Source: SAR116 cluster bacterium (lineage in GTDB: Bacteria > Pseudomonadota > Alphaproteobacteria > Puniceispirillales > Puniceispirillaceae). From it: a DNA stretch of 5,588 nucleotides. Below the pieces are notes generated by a model that worked only from the letters and a program-made list of their open reading frames with translations, ran no database searches and was not told the origin of the DNA. How positions within the stretch are numbered: position 1 is the first letter of the stretch; every line of letters begins with the position of its first letter. A program made the position numbers and the translations under genes. The stretch spans positions 1 through 5,588 of the forward strand of contig SHBC01000083.1 of assembly GCA_004213025.1 (NCBI GenBank), written 5' to 3'. Shown one piece after another: positions 1-5,588 of the stretch.

Positions 1-364
1 GGGGTTGGCCGACAACAACGGTGACAGTATGCCGGTCAACGCCATCCTGTGGCGCGCCTCGCTGGAAATCATCTCATTGATTCCGATTGCCGATGTTGAC
101 ACTTTTGGCGGCACCATCGTGTCTGACTGGCACTCGCTCCCCGACAAGCCGAACGAGCGCATCAAGATCACGATTTTCATCTCCGGTCGCGAATTGCGCT
201 CCGACGCCGTACGAGTCACGGTTCATGTGCAGAGCCGCGATGGCACAGATGGCACCTGGAGCGGCGGTGTTCGTGACGATGAATTCGGCAAGCGTCTTGA
301 GGATCTCGTTCTCAACCGCGCCCGGGAGATTCGCGCCGAAACGATCACCGAAGTCGTCGAATAG
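1..364 (+). CDS. DUF3576-like protein, 5' end cut off by window
   Basis: The reading frame is open from the window edge to the TAG at 362-364, so the N-terminus is probably missing. A TTG at 5 and an ATG at 29 exist in frame, but neither has a convincing ribosome binding site. The visible part carries the pattern I associate with the alphaproteobacterial DUF3576 family: VNAILWRASLE (from base 35), an FGGTIVSDW segment, then PNERIKITIFI and ELRSDAVRVTVHVQ, with a helical, charged C-terminus. Family members usually begin with a lipoprotein or secretion signal, which would lie upstream and cannot be checked here. The function is unknown. The gene lies 77 nt upstream of leuS on the same strand, a neighbourhood I recall for this family. 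The family call is from recalled motif similarity and is fairly confident; the envelope location is inference. Confidence 0.75.
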   Translation, partial: GLADNNGDSMPVNAILWRASLEIISLIPIADVDTFGGTIVSDWHSLPDKPNERIKITIFISGRELRSDAVRVTVHVQSRDGTDGTWSGGVRDDEFGKRLEDLVLNRAREIRAETITEVVE

Positions 365-441
365 ACAAATACATACGGTCAGGCACATTCAGTTAGGCAG
401 ATTTAATCAGGCCTTCATGGCACACCGCCAGGGTGACATTC
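365..441 (+). promoter_or_regulatory. Gap between DUF3576-like gene and leuS
   Basis: This gap of 77 nt is more AT-rich than the flanking genes. It contains TTTAAT at 402-407, one mismatch from a sigma-70 type -10 box, but no recognisable -35 box 16-18 nt upstream. It could therefore hold a weak leuS promoter, or leuS may be read from the upstream gene. I see no stem-loop with a T-run, no T-box-like structure and no leucine-rich leader peptide. The only firm element is the leuS ribosome binding site at its 3' end. Confidence 0.25.
430..436 (+). promoter_or_regulatory. leuS ribosome binding site
   Basis: AGGGTGA lies 5 nt before the ATG at 442. It decides the start: the in-frame GTG at 433 falls inside this element and would have no Shine-Dalgarno sequence of its own, so ATG 442 is preferred. 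Confidence 0.6.
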
Positions 442-3003
442 ATGAATCAGTACAACGCGTCCGCCGTCGAGGCCAAATGGCAGGAACGCTGGGAAGCCGG
501 CAGGTGCTTTGTCGCCGAGACCGGGTCTGACAAGCCGAAATATTACGTCCTTGAGATGTTTCCCTACCCGTCTGGCCGTATCCATATGGGGCATGTTCGC
601 AACTACACGCTTGGCGATGTGGTGGCGCGCTATCGCCGGGCCTGCGGATATAATGTCCTTCATCCGATGGGGTGGGATGCCTTTGGTCTGCCGGCGGAAA
701 ACGCGGCGATGGAACGCGGCGTACATCCCGGCCAGTGGACGACCGAGAATATCGGTGCCATGCGAACACAGCTTCGCGGCATGGGCCTGTCCTATGACTG
801 GGACCGCGAGCTTGCCACCTGCACGCCAGATTATTACCAGCATGAACAGCGGATGTTCCTGAAGTTCCTTGAAAAGGGGCTCGCCTATCGCAAGGAAAGC
901 TGGGTCAATTGGGATCCGGTTGAAAATACCGTCCTTGCCAATGAACAGGTTGTCGATGGCCGCGGCTGGCGCTCCGGCGCGCCGGTTGAACGCCGCCTGC
1001 TGTCGCAATGGTTCCTGAAGATCACCGCATTTGCTGATGAACTCCTCGGCGCGATTGACGGGCTGGACCGCTGGCCAGAGCGGGTGCGGTTGATGCAGCA
1101 GAACTGGATTGGCCGGTCCGAGGGCGCGCGCGTGCGTTTTGACCTGACTGCGCCCGGACCGGACGCCACAGGCAGCATCGATGTCTTCACCACAAGGCCG
1201 GATACGCTGTTCGGCGCCTCTTTCCTGGCCATCGCCGCCAACCATCCGCTGGCGATGGCGATTGGCGAGGGTGATGCCGACGCGGCAGCCTTTATCGGCG
1301 AATGCGCCAAGCTTGGCACCTCCGAAGCGGCCGTCGAGACCGCCGAGAAGAAAGGCTATGACACCGGTCTTTCGGTGCAGCATCCGCTGATCGCGGAGTG
1401 CCAGCTGCCAGTCTATATCGCCAATTTCGTGCTGATGGAATATGGCACCGGCGCCATTTTCGGGTGCCCCGCGCATGACCAGCGCGACCTTGATTTCGCC
1501 AATGCCTACGGCCTGCAGGTGATCCCGGTGGTGTTGCCAGATGATGCCGATGCCGGCAGTTTCACCGTCACCGACACAGCCTATACCGGGCCAGGCAAGC
1601 TGTTCAACTCGGGTGCGTGGGACGGGCTGAGCGTCGAGGATGGCAAACGCGCCGCCATCGATGCGCTGGAGTCGCGTGACGCCGGCACTGGCCAGACAAC
1701 CTACCGACTTCGTGACTGGGGTGTGTCGCGCCAGCGTTATTGGGGATGCCCGATCCCCATCATCCATTGCGACAGCTGCGGCATGGTCCCGGTGCCGGAA
1801 GCCGATCTGCCGGTGGAATTGCCAGAAGATGTGGATTTCGACACGCCCGGCAACCCGCTGTCAAACCATCCGACCTGGAAACATACAAGCTGCCCGACAT
1901 GCGGCGGCGCGGCCACCCGCGAACAGGACACGTTCGATACCTTCTTTGAAAGCTCATGGTATTTCCTGCGCTTTGCCGACCCGGGGCATCCCGAAGGTTT
2001 CAGCCGCGAGGCGGCCGCCTACTGGATGCCTGTCGACCAGTATATCGGCGGGGTTGAACATGCCGTCCTGCATCTCCTCTATTCGCGTTTCTTCATGCGG
2101 GCGCTTCGTGAAACAGGCTATCTGGATTTTGATGAGCCGTTCGCCGGCCTGATGACGCAGGGCATGGTCTGCCACCAGACCTTTCAGGACCAGCAGGGAA
2201 AGTGGCTGTTCCCGACAGATGTCGAGCGTAACGGCGATGACTGGCGCACAATCGAGACCGGCGAAGCCGTCACCGCAGGCCGCATCGAGAAGATGAGCAA
2301 GTCAAAGCGCAATGTCATCGACCCGGAGTTGATCATCTCGACCTATGGCGCCGACACGGCGCGGCTGTTCATGCTTTCGGATTCGCCGCCGGAACGTGAC
2401 ATGGAATGGACAGAAGCCGGGGTTGAGGGCGCGTCACGCTTTCTGAAGCGACTCTATCGCATGGCCGGCGACCCTGATCTGGCGCCTGTTGGCAGCCCAG
2501 TACCGACAAACGGCGCGCCTGCCGATCTGATACGCGCGGCGCATCGGGCCATCAAGGCAATTTCCGAGGATATCGAGGCTTTCCGCTTCAACAAGGCGGT
2601 GGCACAGCTCTACACGCTTGCCAACGCCATCGCAGACCTGCAGGACAGCTCGGAAGACGGCAATGCGGCACGCCGATTCGGCATCGAAACGCTGACCCGG
2701 CTTCTGGCCCCGATGGCACCGCATGTCGCCGAGGAAATGTGGCAGGCACTTGGCCATGATAAGATGCTGGCCGCCTCGCCCTGGCCGGAGGCCGACGCCG
2801 CCCTTGTCACCGAAAGCAGTGTCAAGATCGGCGTTCAGGTCAATGGCAAGCTTCGTGACACCGTATCGCTTCCGCGCGATGCCGCCGAGGATGAAGCCCG
2901 CGCTGCCGCGCTGGCCTCGGCCGGCGTAATCCGATATCTTGACGGCAAGGAGCCGAGAAAGATTATCGTCGTGCAGAACAGGATCATCAATGTTGTTGTC
3001 TAG
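442..3003 (+). CDS. leuS: Leucyl-tRNA synthetase
   Basis: Class Ia cytoplasmic enzyme that charges tRNA-Leu with leucine using ATP and hydrolyses mischarged products. From ATG 442 it is 853 residues, a normal bacterial LeuRS length. The HIGH motif is HMGH at residues 48-51 and the KMSKS loop is at 617-621. WIGRSEG (222-228) leads into the CP1 editing domain, which has TTRPDT (250-255; the last Thr matches the E. coli specificity Thr252) and AHDQRD (344-349) with the Asp that holds the non-cognate amino group. [11 protein letters not shown] (425-435) marks the return to the catalytic core. A zinc module has all four cysteines (C443, C446, C484, C487), followed by DTFFESSW. An anticodon-binding helical region and the small C-terminal domain ([12 protein letters not shown] from 794) complete the protein. 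All key residues are present, so it should charge and edit normally. Its 3' end overlaps lptE by 14 nt, implying an operon. Confidence 0.98.
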   Translation: MNQYNASAVEAKWQERWEAGRCFVAETGSDKPKYYVLEMFPYPSGRIHMGHVRNYTLGDVVARYRRACGYNVLHPMGWDAFGLPAENAAMERGVHPGQWTTENIGAMRTQLRGMGLSYDWDRELATCTPDYYQHEQRMFLKFLEKGLAYRKESWVNWDPVENTVLANEQVVDGRGWRSGAPVERRLLSQWFLKITAFADELLGAIDGLDRWPERVRLMQQNWIGRSEGARVRFDLTAPGPDATGSIDVFTTRPDTLFGASFLAIAANHPLAMAIGEGDADAAAFIGECAKLGTSEAAVETAEKKGYDTGLSVQHPLIAECQLPVYIANFVLMEYGTGAIFGCPAHDQRDLDFANAYGLQVIPVVLPDDADAGSFTVTDTAYTGPGKLFNSGAWDGLSVEDGKRAAIDALESRDAGTGQTTYRLRDWGVSRQRYWGCPIPIIHCDSCGMVPVPEADLPVELPEDVDFDTPGNPLSNHPTWKHTSCPTCGGAATREQDTFDTFFESSWYFLRFADPGHPEGFSREAAAYWMPVDQYIGGVEHAVLHLLYSRFFMRALRETGYLDFDEPFAGLMTQGMVCHQTFQDQQGKWLFPTDVERNGDDWRTIETGEAVTAGRIEKMSKSKRNVIDPELIISTYGADTARLFMLSDSPPERDMEWTEAGVEGASRFLKRLYRMAGDPDLAPVGSPVPTNGAPADLIRAAHRAIKAISEDIEAFRFNKAVAQLYTLANAIADLQDSSEDGNAARRFGIETLTRLLAPMAPHVAEEMWQALGHDKMLAASPWPEADAALVTESSVKIGVQVNGKLRDTVSLPRDAAEDEARAAALASAGVIRYLDGKEPRKIIVVQNRIINVVV
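2980..2983 (+). promoter_or_regulatory. lptE ribosome binding site inside leuS
   Basis: AGGA sits 6 nt before the ATG at 2990, within the last codons of leuS. It supports ATG 2990 over the in-frame TTG at 2939, which would add 17 polar residues in front of the signal peptide. Confidence 0.5.
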
Positions 3004-3478
3004 GGCATTCCTTCTCGCCGGTCTTTGCCTGCTCGCGGCCTGCACCAACATGCAGGTTCAGACGGTTGGTGAGCTGCTGCGCCAGCAGGATGTCGGGATC
3101 AATGTGGTGCAGAGTGGTGAGCGCACGGGCCAGCTCTATAGTCGGCACCTTCGCGACAGGTTCGATTCAGGGGGTCTGGTGACACATGATTTGTCTTCAA
3201 GTCTCAATCAGTCCTCAAGTTCCGTTGTTTCAGTTCGCGGCACCGGCTCGAACCTGAAGAAAATGACCATGACGGCAGCGATAACCCTTGTTGACCGGAC
3301 TACTGGCGAGGTCGTGCTGGAAGATTCGGTATCCTCCACCGCCACCCTTGGTGCGGTATCGGCCTATTTCGCACAGACCCGCTCCGACAGGCATGGCAGT
3401 GAACGCCTTGCGATGCTTCTTGCCGACCGTGTCGCCAACCGCGTGCAGCTCTATTTCCTGAACAAAAGCGGGTCCTGA
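2990..3478 (+). CDS. lptE: LPS-assembly lipoprotein LptE (divergent)
   Basis: Predicted outer-membrane lipoprotein that plugs the LptD barrel and helps place lipopolysaccharide on the cell surface. From ATG 2990 it is 162 residues. It starts with a short basic-hydrophobic signal peptide ending in the lipobox LAAC, so Cys18 should be lipidated; Thr rather than Asp follows, consistent with sorting to the outer membrane. The mature part fits the short LptE fold: a segment with [16 protein letters not shown], a variable Ser-rich loop, a strand region with [15 protein letters not shown], then a Tyr/Phe segment and a C-terminal helix ending VQLYFLNK. Position between leuS and holA is the standard place for lptE in Proteobacteria and carries much of the weight of this call. 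Oddly, the GF-x-PLY-type motif usual after the cysteine in alphaproteobacterial members is absent. It overlaps leuS by 14 nt and holA by 1 nt. Confidence 0.8.
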   Translation: MLLSRAFLLAGLCLLAACTNMQVQTVGELLRQQDVGINVVQSGERTGQLYSRHLRDRFDSGGLVTHDLSSSLNQSSSSVVSVRGTGSNLKKMTMTAAITLVDRTTGEVVLEDSVSSTATLGAVSAYFAQTRSDRHGSERLAMLLADRVANRVQLYFLNKSGS

Positions 3479-4506
3479 TGAAGGTCGCACCGCGACAGAT
3501 CCAAAGCTTCCTGTCCGCCATCCCGACGCCGATCCGCGCAACGCTTCTTCATGGCAGCGATATCGGCCTGATTGGCGAACGCGCCCGGAAAATCGCCGGG
3601 CATTTCAGTGATGATCTCGACGATGTATTTTCGGTCACACGCCTCGATGGCGAGACATTGTCATCGGATCCGGCCACTCTTGGTGACACTGCGGAGGCGC
3701 TTGCCATGACAGCCACCTGCCGGCTGGTGCTGGTGCGGGGGCGCGGCAGCGAAATGCTTGAATCCTGCAAGCTGGCCCTCGCCCGCAATCTTGAAAATGC
3801 CTTCATCATCGTCGAGGCCACCGAAACCACCACGCGCCACGCCCTGGTCAAATTGTTCGAGACAAGTGATCAGGCTGCCGCCATCGGCTGTTATCCTGAC
3901 GAGGCGCGCGACATCGGCGCCCTGCTTGTCGAGGTGCTGGCCAAGGACAATATCAGCATCAGCGACGATACCCGTGCCGCCGCCATCACGAGGCTTGGCA
4001 GTGACCGGGCGGCGACGCGCCGTGAAATTGAAAAACTGGCCCTTCTTGCGGGACCGGGCGGATCATTGAGTTTCGAGGATGTGAGCGTAGCCCTTGGTGA
4101 CAGCGGTACGCTGGCAATTTCCGACATCGCAATGGCCGCGGCAGATGGCAAGGTTGACGCTCTTGAGCGCGCCATCGACAAGGCGTGGAGCGAACAGCAG
4201 GCCAGTGTCACGGTGCTGCGCGGATCGCAGACCTATTTCCGGCAATTGCTTCAGGCCGCGCGCGCCATGCACACTGGCGGCTCCGCCCAGCAGGCCGTCA
4301 AATCACTCCGCCCGCCAGTGCATTTCCGGCTTCAGGACAGGCTGACATCACAGCTTCGGCACTGGTCGCCGGAGACGCTTATGGACGCTGTCAATCGGCT
4401 TCAGGACGCCGAACTGGCCGTGAAAACGGGCGGTGGCAACGACACCGCCATCTGCGCCCAGACTTTGCTTGGCCTGTGTCTTCGCGCGCGGGTGCTTCGC
4501 GGCTAA
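3478..4506 (+). CDS. holA: DNA polymerase III subunit delta
   Basis: Clamp-loader subunit that opens the beta sliding clamp as part of the gamma/tau complex at the replication fork. It has 342 residues, the usual size. The N-terminal AAA+-like domain begins with LLHGSDIGLIGERARKIA (23-40), a degenerate P-loop typical of delta, which does not hydrolyse ATP. The segment with SDPATLGD (63-70) leads to the expected clamp-binding site. RLGSDRAATRREIEKLAL (173-190) is the family motif of the middle domain, followed by VALGDSG. The C-terminal domain has the RPPVHFR motif (278-284) and an AELAVKTGG segment near the end. The ATG overlaps the lptE stop codon in TGATG, and only a weak purine stretch precedes it, so translation is probably coupled to lptE. 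The stop codon overlaps the stop of convergent parB. The family is confident; the clamp-binding residues look unusual (see findings). Confidence 0.95.
   Translation: MKVAPRQIQSFLSAIPTPIRATLLHGSDIGLIGERARKIAGHFSDDLDDVFSVTRLDGETLSSDPATLGDTAEALAMTATCRLVLVRGRGSEMLESCKLALARNLENAFIIVEATETTTRHALVKLFETSDQAAAIGCYPDEARDIGALLVEVLAKDNISISDDTRAAAITRLGSDRAATRREIEKLALLAGPGGSLSFEDVSVALGDSGTLAISDIAMAAADGKVDALERAIDKAWSEQQASVTVLRGSQTYFRQLLQAARAMHTGGSAQQAVKSLRPPVHFRLQDRLTSQLRHWSPETLMDAVNRLQDAELAVKTGGGNDTAICAQTLLGLCLRARVLRG
4503..4506. other. Overlapping stop codons of holA and parB
   Basis: The four bases CTAA hold the holA stop (TAA, 4504-4506) and, on the other strand, the parB stop (TAG, complement of 4503-4505). 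There is no intergenic space and no stem-loop with a T-run on either side, so the two transcripts probably run into each other's 3' ends. Confidence 0.9.
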
Positions 4507-5549
4507 TTGGTTACAAGTTTCTTCATCACCGCCTCGAATTGCTCAAGGGTCTTGAAACTGACCGACATCCGGCCACTGCCAGCTTGCTCGTTCCAGTCAA
4601 TATCGACTCGCAACCCCATTTTCGTCTCAAGCATTACCTCTATGGCCTTGATATCGGGGGATTTCTCACGTGGCACGCCAGCTTTCGATGGGCCGCCGGC
4701 GCCACTCCTGCCACGCGCCACCATTGCCTCAACCTGACGGGCGGACAGCCCCTTCTTGGCCACCTCGCGGGCCAGCGCCACACATTCACCATTGCCAATC
4801 AATGGGCGCACCTGGCCCATGGTCAGTGTTCCGTCGACAACCATATCGCTGACCTCGCGCGGCAATGAGAGAAGGCGCAGCAGATTGGCAATATGGCTTC
4901 GCGACTTGCCGATGATTTCGGATAGCTGTTCCTGCGTATAGCCGAAACTGTCGATCAGCTGTCGATAGCCCTCGGCCTCCTCGACAGCGCTCAGATCGGC
5001 GCGCTGGATATTCTCGATCAGCGCCAGTTCGTAGGCTTCCTCATCCTCCAGATTGCGGATGATCGCCGGGATGGCGTGGAGTTGTGCCATCTGCGCGGCA
5101 CGCCAGCGTCTCTCGCCGGCTATCAGCTCATACCGATTCGATGTGCCGGCACGCGGGCGGACCAGAATTGGCTGGACAAGACCCTTGCTGCGGATCGATT
5201 CCGCCAGTTCAGACAGCGACGCGGTATCAAAACGACGACGCGGCTGCCAGGGGCCGGAATTGATCCATTCGATCGGCAGCTCGGTCAGGCCTGACTGTAC
5301 CGGTGCGCCTCCTGGCACCGCGCCGGCCGATGCCGTGCCAGCCAGTGCCGTGCCAGCCAGTGCCGTGCCAGTTGTTGCGGCAATCCCGGCATCACCAAGA
5401 AGCGATGACAGGCCGCGGCCAAGCCCTCGCGCCTTGCCAGATGAAGGCGCGGCAGGTTTCTTAGCGCTGGATTTGGCCTGCGCCTTGCCCTTTGCGGTGG
5501 ATGTTGCCGGCGATGCAGGCCCCTTGCGGGGCGCGGGTGTCTTTGCCAT
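4503..5549 (-). CDS. parB: Chromosome-partitioning protein ParB
   Basis: CTP-dependent DNA clamp that loads at parS sites near the origin, spreads, and works with the ParA ATPase to segregate chromosomes. It has 348 residues, longer than the more usual 280-300. Order: a Lys/Ala/Pro/Ser-rich tail (1-41); GLGRGLSSLLG (42-52), the conserved N-terminal segment used to contact ParA-type ATPases; a low-complexity Gly/Ala/Thr linker with tandem GTALA units (about 54-85); the ParB/Spo0J nuclease-like CTPase domain with GERRWRAA (145-152) and ENIQR (179-183); a helix-turn-helix (about 204-230) that reads parS; a second linker; and a C-terminal dimerisation domain (298-348). Extra length comes mainly from the tail and linker. 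GGAG on the minus strand (bases 5560-5563) lies 10 nt before the ATG, a rather long spacing. It is convergent with holA; parA is expected just beyond the right edge. Confidence 0.97.
   Translation of the reverse strand: MAKTPAPRKGPASPATSTAKGKAQAKSSAKKPAAPSSGKARGLGRGLSSLLGDAGIAATTGTALAGTALAGTASAGAVPGGAPVQSGLTELPIEWINSGPWQPRRRFDTASLSELAESIRSKGLVQPILVRPRAGTSNRYELIAGERRWRAAQMAQLHAIPAIIRNLEDEEAYELALIENIQRADLSAVEEAEGYRQLIDSFGYTQEQLSEIIGKSRSHIANLLRLLSLPREVSDMVVDGTLTMGQVRPLIGNGECVALAREVAKKGLSARQVEAMVARGRSGAGGPSKAGVPREKSPDIKAIEVMLETKMGLRVDIDWNEQAGSGRMSVSFKTLEQFEAVMKKLVTN
5326..5370 (-). repeat. 15-bp tandem repeat, three copies, in parB
   Basis: Units lie at 5326-5340, 5341-5355 and 5356-5370. The last two are identical (GCCAGTGCCGTGCCA on the plus strand) and the first differs at two bases. 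Each unit is five codons, so the frame is kept; read on the coding strand they give GTALA, GTALA, GTASA in the ParB linker. The identity at DNA level points to recent slippage or unequal exchange. Confidence 0.9.
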
Positions 5550-5588
5550 CTGTCGATGTCTCCATTCTATCGTCTACCGCCGGACAAT
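5550..5588 (-). other. parB leader, possible 3' end of parA
   Basis: On the minus strand these 39 bases hold the parB Shine-Dalgarno candidate (GGAG, 5560-5563) and two stop codons in different frames. One would end a peptide in IVRR (stop at 5574-5576), the other in LSGGRR (stop at 5567-5569). Either could be the tail of ParA, which normally precedes parB, but so few codons cannot identify a gene. That it is parA rests on expected gene order only. Confidence 0.25.

Noticed and set aside
433..441. GTG at 433 as the leuS start.
   Set aside because: It lies within the AGGGTGA ribosome binding site of ATG 442, and LeuRS proteins normally begin close to the NQYN-x-x-x-VEAKWQ segment.
418..530. 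ATG at 418 considered as a leader peptide upstream of leuS.
   Set aside because: No ribosome binding site, no run of leucine codons and no attenuator-like hairpin; the frame runs far into leuS.
415..1767. Long open frame (450 codons) on the minus strand opposite leuS.
   Set aside because: It lies entirely within leuS codons and its upstream leader, encodes no recognisable domain, and is expected in GC-rich sequence with strong third-position bias.
2434..3051. Minus-strand open frame of 205 codons across the leuS 3' end and lptE start.
   Set aside because: It is a shadow of leuS codon bias with no domain or ribosome binding site, and the plus-strand genes here are well supported.
4476..4502. 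CGCG...CGCG inverted repeat near the holA stop, considered as a terminator.
   Set aside because: The stem is only about 4 bp and no T-run follows on either strand.
4185..4868. Plus-strand open frame of 227 codons spanning the holA-parB junction.
   Set aside because: It overlaps two confident genes in other frames; the composition is typical of a shadow frame and no motif is visible.

Overview
This 5.6 kb window is a compact piece of GC-rich bacterial chromosome. It reads as an alphaproteobacterium. The evidence is the gene order (a DUF3576-type gene, leuS, lptE, holA, then parB on the opposite strand) and the character of the LeuRS and ParB sequences. A member of the Rhodospirillales or a marine SAR116-like lineage would fit, but the sequence alone does not fix the genus.

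Layout: (1) <1-364, plus strand: the 3' part of a small DUF3576-like gene cut by the window edge. (2) 365-441: a short, relatively AT-rich gap carrying the leuS ribosome binding site. (3) 442-3003, leuS: a complete leucyl-tRNA synthetase with catalytic, editing, zinc and C-terminal modules. (4) 2990-3478, lptE: a predicted outer-membrane lipoprotein of LPS assembly, overlapping leuS by 14 nt. (5) 3478-4506, holA: the clamp-loader delta subunit, overlapping lptE by 1 nt. (6) 4503-5549, minus strand, parB: a chromosome-partitioning CTPase/DNA-binding protein, convergent with holA and overlapping it by 4 nt. (7) 5550-5588: the parB leader, probably reaching the last codons of parA.

leuS, lptE and holA are overlapped and almost certainly co-transcribed and translationally coupled. 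They serve three different processes: translation, outer-membrane biogenesis and replication. parB belongs to a separate leftward unit, presumably parAB, so this is probably an origin-proximal locus. Coding density is nearly total. I see no RNA gene, mobile element, CRISPR array or convincing terminator.

I find no evidence of a new biological system here. The points worth a second look are small: a 15-bp in-frame tandem repeat expanding the ParB N-terminal linker, an LptE lacking the usual motif after its lipidated cysteine, an unusual residue set at the expected clamp-binding spot of HolA, and a stop-on-stop convergent overlap of holA and parB with no terminator.
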